Positions 1 through 8,233 of a DNA stretch of 42,384 nucleotides are shown here, one piece after another. The stretch spans positions 1 through 42,384 of the forward strand of contig CASFBR010000153.1 of NCBI GenBank assembly GCA_949292795.1. The letters are read 5' to 3'. Position numbers and translations under genes: made by a program. Position 1 is the stretch's first letter; each line of letters starts with the position of its first letter. The notes beneath the pieces are model-generated. The model made no database searches. It was not told where the DNA came from and saw only the letters and a program-made list of their open reading frames with translations. Source of the stretch: an uncultured Eubacteriales bacterium. Lineage in GTDB: Bacteria; Bacillota; Clostridia; Lachnospirales; Lachnospiraceae.

Positions 1-777
1 AAATATCTTTCTAAAACCATGTCCGAAGATGAATTTGTGACTTGGCAAATCTTTGGATGTTGTACTTATCAATATGTTCTAATGGATATTTTAAAACTAA
101 AATTTTTAAAAATCCATAATCATCTATTTATATTACTTCAAGCAAATATAATAAAACCCAAAGAAATCGAAAAATATTTGCTCACAGGCAATGAACTTAT
201 TTCAAAAAAAGTCAATACAGACGAATTATATACTGAATATATTTTTTTTGAAGGTAAAAGTGAAGACATAATAAAACACTCCTGCATCTTTGGAAATTTG
301 CCATATTACTCGATAATTATTCAGCCTAGAGAAAAATGCACAGCTTCAAGCGTTACATCAAAACAAATAATGTTGTTTGAAACTCTTTATGATATTCAAA
401 ATCGTTTGCAAAACGTTCGGCATAAAATTGACCAAACTCCTTCCAATGATTTTGATGAATTATTTTCAAAAGGTAACACTATTCGGCGCATTCTCGAGTT
501 TGCACTAAAGCATTATTGTGTTTGGGCAAATATTCATATTAAAATAGAAGATAAATATGGTTATATCGAATTAGGTGACTTAAAAAAAAGCATTAAAAAA
601 TCAAATATTGAAATTCCTCAACCTCTTATCAATATGGCAAACGAGTTGTCGCATGATTCAGGTGTTCAATTTACAAAAGATGATTTACTAGAATTTTACG
701 ATAATGTTAATGCTTTGATTTCTACTCTAAGCCAAACAATTAGTCAAAATCCACATCACATGAAAACTATAATTTAG
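1..777 (+). CDS. AT-rich accessory protein, partial at the left edge; possibly the C-terminal part of a defence-type ATPase
   Basis: The frame is open from base 1, and the first ATG (base 19) has no ribosome binding site before it. The real start is therefore probably outside the window, and this is the C-terminal part of a longer protein; at least 252 residues are visible. Base composition is far more AT-rich than every other gene here, and codon use (AAA, ATT, TTT, AAT) differs accordingly, suggesting horizontal acquisition. No Walker motifs or membrane helices are visible. The C-terminal third contains NTIRRILEFALKHY and then a short ELSHDS segment before a final helix. That layout recalls the tail of AAA_13/RloC-like ATPases of defence systems, where an RR-LE helix is followed by an N/L-SH-(D/G)S motif. 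The resemblance is from memory and weak. It is convergent with guaA and ends 77 bases from the guaA stop, a typical position for an island inserted at that gene. Confidence 0.5.
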   Translation, partial: KYLSKTMSEDEFVTWQIFGCCTYQYVLMDILKLKFLKIHNHLFILLQANIIKPKEIEKYLLTGNELISKKVNTDELYTEYIFFEGKSEDIIKHSCIFGNLPYYSIIIQPREKCTASSVTSKQIMLFETLYDIQNRLQNVRHKIDQTPSNDFDELFSKGNTIRRILEFALKHYCVWANIHIKIEDKYGYIELGDLKKSIKKSNIEIPQPLINMANELSHDSGVQFTKDDLLEFYDNVNALISTLSQTISQNPHHMKTII

Positions 778-806
778 GTATCAAAAAGGTATCACACCAC
801 ACACTA

Positions 807-846
807 AGAGCCGGAAAGTCCGTTGTTTATGCGGCTTTCCGGCTCT
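807..846. terminator. Hairpin between the accessory gene and guaA
   Basis: A perfect 12-bp stem (AGAGCCGGAAAG with CTTTCCGGCTCT) and a 16-base loop lie 7 bases past the guaA stop. Neither side carries a long T tract, so termination strength is uncertain. The position between two convergent genes fits a bidirectional terminator. Confidence 0.65.
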
Positions 847-853
847 CTGTTTA

Positions 854-2395
854 CTATTCGAACTCAATCGTTGCCGGTGGCTTCCCTGTGCAGTCATACA
901 GCACCCGGTTTACCCCTTTAACTTCATTAACAATCCTGTTAGTCACCTTAGCCAGCACCTCCCATGGGATCTGTGCAGCTTCTGCGGTCATAAAGTCCGA
1001 TGTCAGAACCGCGCGCAGAGCGATGGCATAGTCATAGGTTCTGAAATCACCCATGACGCCGACGGAGCGCATGTTAGTCAGCGCGGCGAAATATTGGCCG
1101 AGGTCCTTGTCTACGCCGGCTTTGTGAAGCTCCTCGCGGTAAATATAATCAGCATCCTGAACAATACGCACCTTTTCTTCGGTCACTTCGCCGACAATAC
1201 GAACGCCAAGTCCCGGGCCGGGGAAGGGCTGTCTATACACGAGATATTCGGGCATCCCAAGTTCAAGACCGGCCTTGCGCACTTCATCCTTAAAGAGCAT
1301 ACGAAGCGGCTCTACGATCTCTTTGAAATCCACAACATCCGGCAGGCCGCCGACATTGTGATGGGACTTGATAACTGCGGATTTGCCGAGACCGCTTTCG
1401 ATGACATCCGGGTAGATTGTCCCCTGGACAAGGAAATCCACAGAACCGATCTTTTTTGCCTCTTCCTCAAACACACGGATAAATTCCTCACCGATAATTT
1501 TGCGCTTGGTCTCGGGATCGGTTACGCCTTTGAGCTTGCTGTAATAGCGCTGTTGGGCGTTGACACGGATGAAGTTCAGCTCATAGGGACCGTCCGGTCC
1601 GAAAACAGCTTCCACCTCGTCGCCTTCATTTTTGCGGAGAAGGCCGTGATCTACAAAAACGCAGGTCAGCTGCTTACCTACGGCCTTAGAGAGAAGAACG
1701 GCTGCCACAGAGGAGTCCACGCCTCCGGACAGGGCGCACAGCACCTTGCCGCTTCCGATCTTTTCACGGAGCGACTGGATTGTCGTTTCTACAAATGAAT
1801 CCATTTTCCAGTCGCCGGCACAGCCGCAAACGTTATGGACAAAATTTGCAAGCATCTTCATGCCTTCTTTTGTATGCATCACTTCCGGGTGAAACTGTGT
1901 GGCGTAAAGCTTTTGTTCAGGGCAGGACATCGCTGCGACCGGGCAGACTGGTGTGTGGGCAGTGATTTTAAAGCCCTCAGGAACCTGAGCAATGTAATCG
2001 GTATGGCTCATCCAGCAGACTGTGTTTTCGGACACTCCTTCAAAAAGAACATCTGAAGGATCAACGGTCACTTCAGTGTGGCCATATTCGCTGACCGGGG
2101 CAGTTTCAACACGTCCGCCGAGGGTGTGGGCCATCAGCTGTGAACCGTAGCAGATACCTAAAATAGGGATGCCAAGATCAAAGATTTCTTTTTGATAACG
2201 GGGAGAGGTTTCGTCATAGACACTGTTAGGGCCTCCGGTAAAAATAATGCCTTTAGGGTTTAATGCTTTGATTTCATCCAGCGACATTGTGTAAGGCTTT
2301 ACTTCACAGTAAACATTACATTCTCTGACACGACGGGCAATGAGCTGATTGTACTGGCCGCCAAAATCCAAAACAATAATCATTTCGTTTTTCAC
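854..2395 (-). CDS. guaA: GMP synthase (glutamine-hydrolysing)
   Basis: Converts XMP to GMP using ATP and glutamine, the last step of de novo guanine nucleotide synthesis, in the cytoplasm. The N-terminal class I amidotransferase domain has the nucleophile motif GICYGSQ and the FHPEV His/Glu pair. It is followed by the ATP pyrophosphatase domain with the P-loop SGGVDSS and the C-terminal dimerisation domain ending PPATIEFE. I place the start at the GTG at 2395, because GGAGG at 2408-2404 sits 8 bases upstream. The ATG five codons earlier overlaps that site and has no Shine-Dalgarno sequence of its own. The resulting 513 residues match the usual family length. The gene is monocistronic, divergent from the helicase gene, with a leader of about 108 bases. 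No purine riboswitch consensus is visible in that leader. Confidence 0.96.
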   Translation of the reverse strand: MKNEMIIVLDFGGQYNQLIARRVRECNVYCEVKPYTMSLDEIKALNPKGIIFTGGPNSVYDETSPRYQKEIFDLGIPILGICYGSQLMAHTLGGRVETAPVSEYGHTEVTVDPSDVLFEGVSENTVCWMSHTDYIAQVPEGFKITAHTPVCPVAAMSCPEQKLYATQFHPEVMHTKEGMKMLANFVHNVCGCAGDWKMDSFVETTIQSLREKIGSGKVLCALSGGVDSSVAAVLLSKAVGKQLTCVFVDHGLLRKNEGDEVEAVFGPDGPYELNFIRVNAQQRYYSKLKGVTDPETKRKIIGEEFIRVFEEEAKKIGSVDFLVQGTIYPDVIESGLGKSAVIKSHHNVGGLPDVVDFKEIVEPLRMLFKDEVRKAGLELGMPEYLVYRQPFPGPGLGVRIVGEVTEEKVRIVQDADYIYREELHKAGVDKDLGQYFAALTNMRSVGVMGDFRTYDYAIALRAVLTSDFMTAEAAQIPWEVLAKVTNRIVNEVKGVNRVLYDCTGKPPATIEFE

Positions 2396-2509
2396 AGAAT
2401 TTTCCTCCATCTCAAATGGTTATAATTGGGAAATAATATACCCGCCGTGAGCAGCGAAATACTGTCCGCGGAGGGCTTTCCTGGTGTGCAAACATACATC
2501 TGATAGTTT

Positions 2510-2539
2510 ATTGTACAATACTTTCATTGCCTGTGACAA
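2510..2539 (-). promoter_or_regulatory. Sigma-A-type promoter of guaA
   Basis: On the minus strand TTGTCA (2539-2534) is followed, 18 bases later, by TACAAT (2515-2510). Transcription would begin near 2503, giving a leader of about 108 bases before the GTG start. The roughly 310-base gap between guaA and the helicase gene holds this promoter, a weaker plus-strand promoter and no evident gene. Confidence 0.6.
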
Positions 2540-2545
2540 TACCTT

Positions 2546-2574
2546 TTTAGAGATTTCGCCTCGATTGATATAAT
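2546..2574 (+). promoter_or_regulatory. Probable promoter of the UvrD-family helicase gene
   Basis: A perfect TATAAT lies at 2569-2574, and TTTAGA (4 of 6 to consensus) at 2546-2551 is 17 bases upstream. It overlaps the divergent guaA control region and leaves a leader of about 125 bases. Confidence 0.45.
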
Positions 2575-2705
2575 AGTTCTGTGAAACTGACGATGACATA
2601 AGGCAGATTTTGTGTTAATCTAATAACAAATGCTGGTCGTCATGGACGGATTATCATGGCAGTATTGAAATGTTTGAGAATATATAAAGGGATAGAAGGA
2701 GATGT

Positions 2706-4898
2706 ATGGCTGTGGATGAATGGCTTGCTGACCTGAATCCGTCTCAGCGCGAGGCGGTGATGACAACTGAGGGGATGGTGCGGGTGATTGCCGGAGCTGG
2801 ATCAGGAAAGACCAGGGCACTGGCGGCACGATTTGCCTATCTGGTTAATGAACTGGGGATTTTGCCTGGAAATATATTATGCGTGACATTTACAAACAAG
2901 TCGGCCAATGAAATGCGTCAGCGCATCCACCGTCTTACAGGTGATAATGATACGGGTTATATCAATACGTTTCATGGTTTTTGTGTTTCTGTGCTTCAGG
3001 AAGACAGCCATGCGATCCAGTATCCCAAGAGCTTTCTTGTCCTTGATAATTCGGATATTGATGCGATGCTCAAAATGATTTATGAAGAGCGGGGGCTTAC
3101 GCTTCGGGAGATGACGTTTGCCCGGGCAAGAGATATGATCGAGATGATTAAGCTTAAGGAACGCCCGGATTACTATAAGGACATGCTTACGATGTCTCTG
3201 GATGTACTCCATCAGAAATTTACGGACGCGGTTTTAGTGAAGGATATTATTTTCTACGGCTATCTTTATCAGGAAAAGAAATGCTTTGGACTGGATTATA
3301 ATGATCTGATCGTTCTGACCCTGCATATTTTTGAAATGCATGAGCAGATCCGGCAGAAATGGCAGAAGCGCTTGGAATATATTATGATTGATGAGTTTCA
3401 GGATATTGATGAGCCGCAGTACCGGTTGATGGAGGTGCTATGTGCCTGGCATAAAAATCTGTTTATTGTCGGTGACCCGGATCAGACAATTTATACATGG
3501 CGCGGAGCCAATGTCCGCTATCTTTTAGATTTTGATAAAAAATTTCCGGATGTGCAGACGATCATGATGATGGAAAATTACCGGTCAACACCTCAGATTC
3601 TTGCAGCAGCCAATGATCTGATTGATAAGAATACAAACCGTATAAAAAAATCTTTAGTGCCAATGCTTGGCGATGGGCGTGCAGTTGTTTATTTTCATGG
3701 GAGCAGCGGAGCCGGGGAGGCGGACTGGATCGCGCAGGAAATTATCCGCCTCCGCGAACAGGGCGCGGACTATTCGGATATAACGATTTTATACCGGGCT
3801 CATTATGTGACCCGGGTCATTGAGGAAGCGCTGCAGAAAGCGAAGCTTCCATATACTATTTACAGCGGCGTCCAGTTTTTCGGGCGTGCGGAAATTAAAG
3901 ACGCTTTGTCTTATTTGCGTATGATTGCTTATCAGGATGATCTGTCGTTTCAGCGTATTGTAAATGTACCCAAGAGAAATATAGGGCAGAGACGTATGAA
4001 ATTTCTGGAAGATTATGCCCGGGAGCATTCATGTACTTTATACCGGGCACTTTGCGAGACAGTGGAAGAGCCTATATTTAACGGTACGAGGGCTGCAGAT
4101 TTTTTGCGGCTGATCCGCAATTATACAGCGGTATTCCAGGAATACCGTGTCTCTGAACTGCTGGCATCGGTACTTAGCGACAGCGGCTATGAGACGATGC
4201 TTCGGACCGAGGGCGCTCAGGATCGTCTGGATAACCTGGCGGAGCTGAAGCAGTCGATTTATGAATATGAAGTAAGCTGCGGCGAAGAAGCAATGCTGGA
4301 GGACTATCTGGCTCATGTGGCATTGTTCTCCAATAGTGATGCGGCCAATCCTCAGGACAAAATCCGCCTGATGACCGTCCACTCAGCTAAAGGCCTGGAA
4401 TTTCCTTTTGTTTTTTTGTGCGGCATGAATGAGGGGATTTTTCCGTCGCGCAAAGTGCGTACTGCGGACGGGATGGAGGAAGAACGGCGTCTGGCTTTTG
4501 TAGCCATGACCCGGGCAGAGAAAGCGCTGTATCTGACGGAATCTGAAGGCCGCAATATTGACGGCTCCATGCGCTATCCGTCACGCTTTGTGCTGGATAT
4601 TGATGAGAAACTTCTTGAGATTGTGGCAGCTCCGGCTAAGAGGCTCATTAAAGAAGCCAGAGATTACAGCCGCCTGTCAGACTTACAGATTAAGGCCGAC
4701 GAAGCCGCCGCACGTTTTTTGACAGGAACCCGTGTCCGTCACCGTGTGTTTGGATGCGGAACCGTAGTTGCCATAGAACCAGAGCGCAAGGCGTATCAGA
4801 TACAGTTTGACGGTATGGAGACAACACGGGCCATTTCCTTTAAAGCGCCATTGGAACAGGTGTATCAGGAGACGGCCGCGCAGGATGCGGACACCTGA
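2706..4898 (+). CDS. pcrA: ATP-dependent 3'-5' DNA helicase, UvrD/PcrA family
   Basis: A superfamily 1A helicase that unwinds DNA in repair and in removal of blocked replication or transcription complexes. All family motifs are present in order: Walker A (GAGSGKT, around residue 30), DEFQDID (Walker B), GDPDQTIYTWRGA (motif III), ENYRS (IV), MTVHSAKGLEF (V) and VAMTRAEKAL (VI). The C-terminal end has a small beta-rich segment (RHRVFGCGTVVAIE) like the Tudor-type domain that PcrA uses to bind RNA polymerase. Length, 730 residues, is normal. AAGGAG lies 4 bases before the ATG, a little close. The gene is not accompanied by its common clostridial partner ligA. UvrD/PcrA/Rep naming is partly arbitrary; I chose PcrA because of the Gram-positive context and the Tudor-like tail. 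Confidence 0.93.
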   Translation: MAVDEWLADLNPSQREAVMTTEGMVRVIAGAGSGKTRALAARFAYLVNELGILPGNILCVTFTNKSANEMRQRIHRLTGDNDTGYINTFHGFCVSVLQEDSHAIQYPKSFLVLDNSDIDAMLKMIYEERGLTLREMTFARARDMIEMIKLKERPDYYKDMLTMSLDVLHQKFTDAVLVKDIIFYGYLYQEKKCFGLDYNDLIVLTLHIFEMHEQIRQKWQKRLEYIMIDEFQDIDEPQYRLMEVLCAWHKNLFIVGDPDQTIYTWRGANVRYLLDFDKKFPDVQTIMMMENYRSTPQILAAANDLIDKNTNRIKKSLVPMLGDGRAVVYFHGSSGAGEADWIAQEIIRLREQGADYSDITILYRAHYVTRVIEEALQKAKLPYTIYSGVQFFGRAEIKDALSYLRMIAYQDDLSFQRIVNVPKRNIGQRRMKFLEDYAREHSCTLYRALCETVEEPIFNGTRAADFLRLIRNYTAVFQEYRVSELLASVLSDSGYETMLRTEGAQDRLDNLAELKQSIYEYEVSCGEEAMLEDYLAHVALFSNSDAANPQDKIRLMTVHSAKGLEFPFVFLCGMNEGIFPSRKVRTADGMEEERRLAFVAMTRAEKALYLTESEGRNIDGSMRYPSRFVLDIDEKLLEIVAAPAKRLIKEARDYSRLSDLQIKADEAAARFLTGTRVRHRVFGCGTVVAIEPERKAYQIQFDGMETTRAISFKAPLEQVYQETAAQDADT

Positions 4899-5011
4899 GA
4901 CAGAGATTCGTGCCGTGTGCAGAGTGACAGCGTGCAGACAGAGCTTCGTGCCGTGTGCACAGTGACGGCGCGCAGAGAAAGTTTCGTGCTGTGTGCAGGA
5001 GTGGCGGCATG
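4899..5011 (+). repeat. Three imperfect 38-bp tandem repeats
   Basis: Units start at 4899, 4937 and 4975. Each carries the core CGTGC(C/T)GTGTGCA followed by AGTG. The first base after the helicase stop codon begins unit 1, and the third unit decays just before the LysR ribosome binding site, so the array fills this intergenic gap completely. There are no unique spacers, so it is not a CRISPR array. Confidence 0.8.
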
Positions 5012-5028
5012 GTAGGGGAGGTATTGGG

Positions 5029-5925
5029 ATGCTGGATTTTCAGAAAATACACTATTTTTTAAAGGTTGCCGAAACACTGAACTTTACGAAGGCAGCAGGG
5101 GAGCTGTACATTTCGCCGCAGGCGCTTAATAAGCAGATCGCCCGGCTGGAGGAGGAACTGGGCGGCCGCCTGTTTGAACGCACAACACGCAAGGTGGAGC
5201 TGACAGAATTTGGTGTATTTGTGCGGAAGCAGTTTGAAAAGGTAAGCCGCCAGTATGAGGAGGCTTGCCTGGCAATCCGTCAGTACCGACAGGATGCGCT
5301 TGGAACGCTGAAGGTGGCATTTTTTCAGGCAATTTCCAAAAAAGAGGTGGTGCATCCCCTTGTACAGTATCTTCAGGCGGCGGCTCCGGGACTAAAGGTA
5401 GAGCTTATTGGCGGTGAGATCGATGAAGTTAATGACTGGCTTAGAGATGGCCGGGCAGACCTTTTGCTGACCAATGTTCACGAGTATGAGCAGTGGCCGG
5501 GAATGACCGTGATCCCTTTTATGACTGTACCCGCCCAGGCGATCGTTTCACTGTATCATCCATGGGTCGTTTTAGACAAGATTTCATGCGAGGACATGGC
5601 CAGGTATCCGATCTTGCTGTTGGAGCGTAAGAAGGAGCTTGAGGCTGACAGCTTTTACCGCCGTGTTAAAAGCCGTGGCCGGCACTATGCGCCGAATTTC
5701 AGCTCGCTTTTAGCGAATCTGGAAAATGACGAGCATTACGCCGTATTTCCAAGAATGTTTGAAAGTATGCGCTGGGAAGGCTATAAATACTTTGATCTTC
5801 CGAAGGAGTATGCCTTTTCATTTTCTATGGTAGCGATGTACCGCTCAGACAGCCGGTTTAAGCCGCTGTTTAAAGTATTGGAAAATCTTGCGGCAGAGGG
5901 GCTGATCCCGGTGGAACCATCATAA
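5029..5925 (+). CDS. LysR-family transcriptional regulator
   Basis: The N-terminal winged helix-turn-helix is complete and typical (FLKVAETLNFTKAAGELYIS, then QALNKQIARLEEELGGRLFE). It is followed by a periplasmic-binding-protein-like effector domain of about 200 residues, giving 298 residues in total. The ATG at 5029 is the start: GGGGAGG ends 7 bases before it, and the protein then begins MLDFQKIHYF as expected for the family. An earlier in-frame ATG at 4993 lies inside the repeat array and lacks a binding site. It precedes, in the same direction, the uroporphyrinogen-decarboxylase-like gene, with a terminator between them. By analogy with other LysR proteins it may control that gene; the effector is unknown. 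Confidence 0.9.
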   Translation: MLDFQKIHYFLKVAETLNFTKAAGELYISPQALNKQIARLEEELGGRLFERTTRKVELTEFGVFVRKQFEKVSRQYEEACLAIRQYRQDALGTLKVAFFQAISKKEVVHPLVQYLQAAAPGLKVELIGGEIDEVNDWLRDGRADLLLTNVHEYEQWPGMTVIPFMTVPAQAIVSLYHPWVVLDKISCEDMARYPILLLERKKELEADSFYRRVKSRGRHYAPNFSSLLANLENDEHYAVFPRMFESMRWEGYKYFDLPKEYAFSFSMVAMYRSDSRFKPLFKVLENLAAEGLIPVEPS

Positions 5926-5989
5926 AGCAAAAACACAATGAGGCGCCTGCGATAGAAAAATGCCGGAAATGGGTAAGATGCCGGATGAG

Positions 5990-6029
5990 CTGATTATCAA
6001 CCTTGTGTTGATGATCAGTTCTTTTTTTC
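5990..6029 (+). terminator. Rho-independent terminator of the LysR gene
   Basis: An 11-bp stem with one G-U pair (CTGATTATCAA at 5990-6000 with TTGATGATCAG at 6008-6018) encloses a 7-base loop and is followed by TTCTTTTTTT. The arm sequence is related to the palindrome at 6029-6039 just downstream. Confidence 0.8.
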
Positions 6030-6107
6030 TGATTATCAGTATGACGGGGCAGTGCTATACTGTTGCTGTACGATAACGAACACCCCTCTCGGCAGCCGAC
6101 GGAGGGG
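6029..6107 (+). promoter_or_regulatory. Promoter, possible LysR operator and leader hairpin of the UroD-like gene
   Basis: CTGATTATCAG (6029-6039) is a perfect palindrome around its central base. It covers the -35 element TTATCA (6033-6038), which stands 17 bases from TATACT (6056-6061). An operator over the -35 would fit LysR-type control. The leader then holds a hairpin (CCCCTC at 6083 with GAGGGG at 6102, and TCGGC/GCCGA inside). Operator function is inference. Confidence 0.5.
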
Positions 6108-6154
6108 CACGAAAAAGAATCGGCCGATATATGAAAGGAGAAGGGAGCAGCTTT

Positions 6155-7120
6155 ATGACAGAACGAGAGAATATGCAGCTTGTATGGGATCACAGGCAGC
6201 CGGAATGGGTTCCGATGATGACAAAGGCATCGCGTATGCTGATTACGCCGGAGGTTAATGACCGGCCGTTGTTTTCCAATGATAAGGATTGGTTTGGCGT
6301 TCCATGGGAGCTTGACCCGGAAAATCCGCAGCTCATGACACATGTAAAACCAGGCTTTTCAATGTTTGATGATATTACCCGCTGGAGAGAGTATGTGACA
6401 TTTCCCAAAATGAAGGATTTAAACTGGGAGATGATCGGAGGCCGCACAAAAGCAATGTGGACGGACAAAGAGCAAACTATGGGCTATATTGTGGGAAATA
6501 TGGGCGCCTTTGAAAAAATCAATGCGATCATGGGCTTTGAAAACGGTCTGTGCGCACTGTATGATACCGAAGATTACATTGATTTTGTAAATGCATATGC
6601 AGATTACCGGATCGATGAAATGTATTATGTGAAGAAATATATGGATGCTGATTTTGTGATGATGCATGATGACTGGGGAAATCAGAACAATATGTTTTTA
6701 TCGCCTGAGCTTTGGCGGGAAATCTTTAAGGAACCGGAACGGCGCATGGTGGAAGCCTGCCGGAATCTGGGAATGCATTACATGCATCATTCCTGCGGAT
6801 ATATTGCGCCGATTATCGGAGATCTGGTGGAGATTGGTGTGGAGTCATGGCATTCTGTATCCCCGGTCAATCCTCTGGAAACGATCAAGGCGCAGTATGG
6901 TGATCAGATGATCTTTGCCGGAGGCGTGGATCCTCAGGTGACGGACCGGCCGGACGCAACGGAAGCACAGATTCGGCAGGAAGTCCGCCGGTGTATTGAT
7001 GTTCTTGGAAAGAACGGCGGACTTCTGTGCGGTTCCGCAGTTATGTTCTCTTCTGTGGAAGGCGTTGACGCAATCATTGAAGATGAAGGGACAAAATACG
7101 GAAAATATACATGTGATTAA
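6155..7120 (+). CDS. Uroporphyrinogen decarboxylase-like protein, MtaA/CmuA type (putative corrinoid:cofactor methyltransferase)
   Basis: The sequence matches the UroD superfamily barrel, but in the branch that moves methyl groups between corrinoid proteins and cofactors rather than making haem. It shows the zinc-type ligand pattern H212-x-C214 in HHSCGY and a later C292 in GGLLCGS, the usual third ligand region. No haem biosynthesis gene and no corrinoid-binding protein lies nearby, so the substrate is open. Start: AAGGGAG lies 7 bases before the ATG at 6155. The earlier ATG at 6131 overlaps that binding site and adds only MKGEGSSF. Length is 321 residues. It has its own promoter after the LysR terminator and overlaps the end of the convergent SDR gene. 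Haem-type decarboxylation cannot be excluded but seems unlikely given the zinc motif. Confidence 0.78.
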   Translation: MTERENMQLVWDHRQPEWVPMMTKASRMLITPEVNDRPLFSNDKDWFGVPWELDPENPQLMTHVKPGFSMFDDITRWREYVTFPKMKDLNWEMIGGRTKAMWTDKEQTMGYIVGNMGAFEKINAIMGFENGLCALYDTEDYIDFVNAYADYRIDEMYYVKKYMDADFVMMHDDWGNQNNMFLSPELWREIFKEPERRMVEACRNLGMHYMHHSCGYIAPIIGDLVEIGVESWHSVSPVNPLETIKAQYGDQMIFAGGVDPQVTDRPDATEAQIRQEVRRCIDVLGKNGGLLCGSAVMFSSVEGVDAIIEDEGTKYGKYTCD

Positions 7121-7935
7121 ATCCATCCTCCGTCCAGAGTGATGACCTGTCCGGTGAGGTAATCATGGCCCGTGGCGAGGTCGTAGATCAAAGCGGCGAC
7201 CTCCTCGGGCCGGCCCATGCGGCAGGATGGAATCTCATCGATAAGCCCGGCGTAATCGTCCGGTGAAAGGCTTTTGTTCATTTCTGTATCAATGAGCCCG
7301 CAGGCGATAGCATTGACCTGGATATGACTTGGAGCCAGCTCTTTAGCCATGGCCTTTGTAAAGGCATTGACGGCGCCTTTTGAGGCAGAGTAAACGGCTT
7401 CGCATGAGGCGCCGGCATTTCCCCAGACTGAAGAGATATTGATGATCTTTCCGGACTGCCGATGTACCATGTCAGGTACGGCAAGATGGGTACAGTTAAG
7501 AACCGAGCCCAGGTTTGTGGAAAGCAGGCGGGCCCACTGATCGGGAATCATATCTGTGAAAAGACCGATATGGGCTGCGCCTGCATTGTTGACAAGAACA
7601 TCGACCGGGCCAAAGACCTGGCGGATCGTTTCAAACATCGTACGGCATGCTTCATAGCTGCCGGTATCGGCCTGAAGGGCAAGGCAGGACGCGCCGGGAA
7701 TGGAAAGAATCTGAGCCCTTGTGTCCTCAAGCTCATCGGCGCGGTGTCCGTTATTGATGACAATATTCCATTGGCCGGCGTTCTGAGCTGCAAAGTAAAG
7801 CGCGGCAGCCTGGCCAATCCCGCGGCTGCTGCCGGTGATGAGCACCGTTTTTCGCGGGGACAGCGAAGCCTTGCACGGCTCATTGTGGATCGTATTCATT
7901 GTCTGCATTTCTTTTTTTTCTTTAATAATATTCAT
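7117..7935 (-). CDS. Short-chain dehydrogenase/reductase (SDR), FabG-like
   Basis: A classical SDR oxidoreductase using NAD(P)H. It has the cofactor motif TGSSRGIG (residues 34-41), NNAG (116-119), the catalytic Asn in STNLGSV and the Ser/Tyr/Lys set (ISSVWG, then YSASKGA with Tyr182 and Lys186), and ends in DGGWI. The start at 7935 is supported by GGAGG 5 bases upstream; a GTG four codons earlier overlaps that site. About 28 residues precede the Rossmann fold, a slightly long lysine-rich lead. It is convergent with the UroD-like gene, and the two stop codons overlap. It sits behind a long structured leader. Its substrate is unknown. No fab genes are nearby, so fatty acid synthesis is less likely than a catabolic or secondary role. 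Confidence 0.88.
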   Translation of the reverse strand: MNIIKEKKEMQTMNTIHNEPCKASLSPRKTVLITGSSRGIGQAAALYFAAQNAGQWNIVINNGHRADELEDTRAQILSIPGASCLALQADTGSYEACRTMFETIRQVFGPVDVLVNNAGAAHIGLFTDMIPDQWARLLSTNLGSVLNCTHLAVPDMVHRQSGKIINISSVWGNAGASCEAVYSASKGAVNAFTKAMAKELAPSHIQVNAIACGLIDTEMNKSLSPDDYAGLIDEIPSCRMGRPEEVAALIYDLATGHDYLTGQVITLDGGWI

Positions 7936-7956
7936 TATATCCTCCACGTCATACTA

Positions 7957-7985
7957 TTTATCATTTACAGGTTTATCATTTACAG
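7957..7985 (-). repeat. Two 14-bp direct repeats upstream of the SDR gene
   Basis: TTTATCATTTACAG (plus-strand reading) occurs at 7957-7970 and again at 7972-7985, with one base between, a 15-bp period. They lie between the structured leader and the SDR ribosome binding site, so they could be a protein or RNA binding site. Function is unknown. Confidence 0.6.
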
Positions 7986-8114
7986 AACATAGCGCCAGTG
8001 TATAGGGGGCAACACGCCTTAAACCGGGCGTAAAGCCATGTCTTTCATATGGGGAACAGGGCTGGGCTTCTCAGGCAGCTATGCAATGCAGGCTATGCCC
8101 CTTTGTGTCCTGCA
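7981..8114 (-). ncRNA. Candidate structured RNA leader of the SDR gene, class unknown
   Basis: Read on the minus strand, bases 8114-8106 (TGCAGGACA) pair with 7989-7981 (TGTTCTGTA) through 9 bp including G-U pairs. Just inside, GGGGCA (8101-8096) pairs with TGCCCC (8011-8006). The interior has at least two small hairpins (CCAT/ATGG, and ACGCC/GGCGT at 8031-8014). A sigma-A-type promoter ends five bases before the first paired base, so the transcript would begin at the closing stem. I compared it by eye with TPP, SAM, lysine, FMN, glycine, cobalamin, c-di-GMP, SRP and 6S RNA features and found no match. Confidence 0.4.
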
Positions 8115-8118
8115 ATTT

Positions 8119-8147
8119 AGTGTATCATGGAACAAAAATGGAAACAA
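8119..8147 (-). promoter_or_regulatory. Probable promoter of the SDR leader transcript
   Basis: On the minus strand TTGTTT (8147-8142) and TACACT (8124-8119) are separated by 17 bases. The predicted start near 8112 coincides with the closing helix of the structured leader, which makes the pair more credible than either hexamer alone. Confidence 0.45.
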
Positions 8148-8233
8148 TACTTAAGTAAAGCCATAACACCAGGATCGTAGGCATAATTCACAAGTTTTTC
8201 GCAGATAAATTATACAAAATCAAGGATTGCATC

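Noticed and set aside
2396-2510. Purine riboswitch before guaA
   Set aside because: The leader has the right length but none of the conserved purine-aptamer loop sequences.
4899-5011. CRISPR array
   Set aside because: The 38-bp units abut without unique spacers and there are no cas genes.
7462-7992. 176-codon plus-strand frame over the SDR gene
   Set aside because: Antisense shadow of a well-supported SDR; no ribosome binding site.
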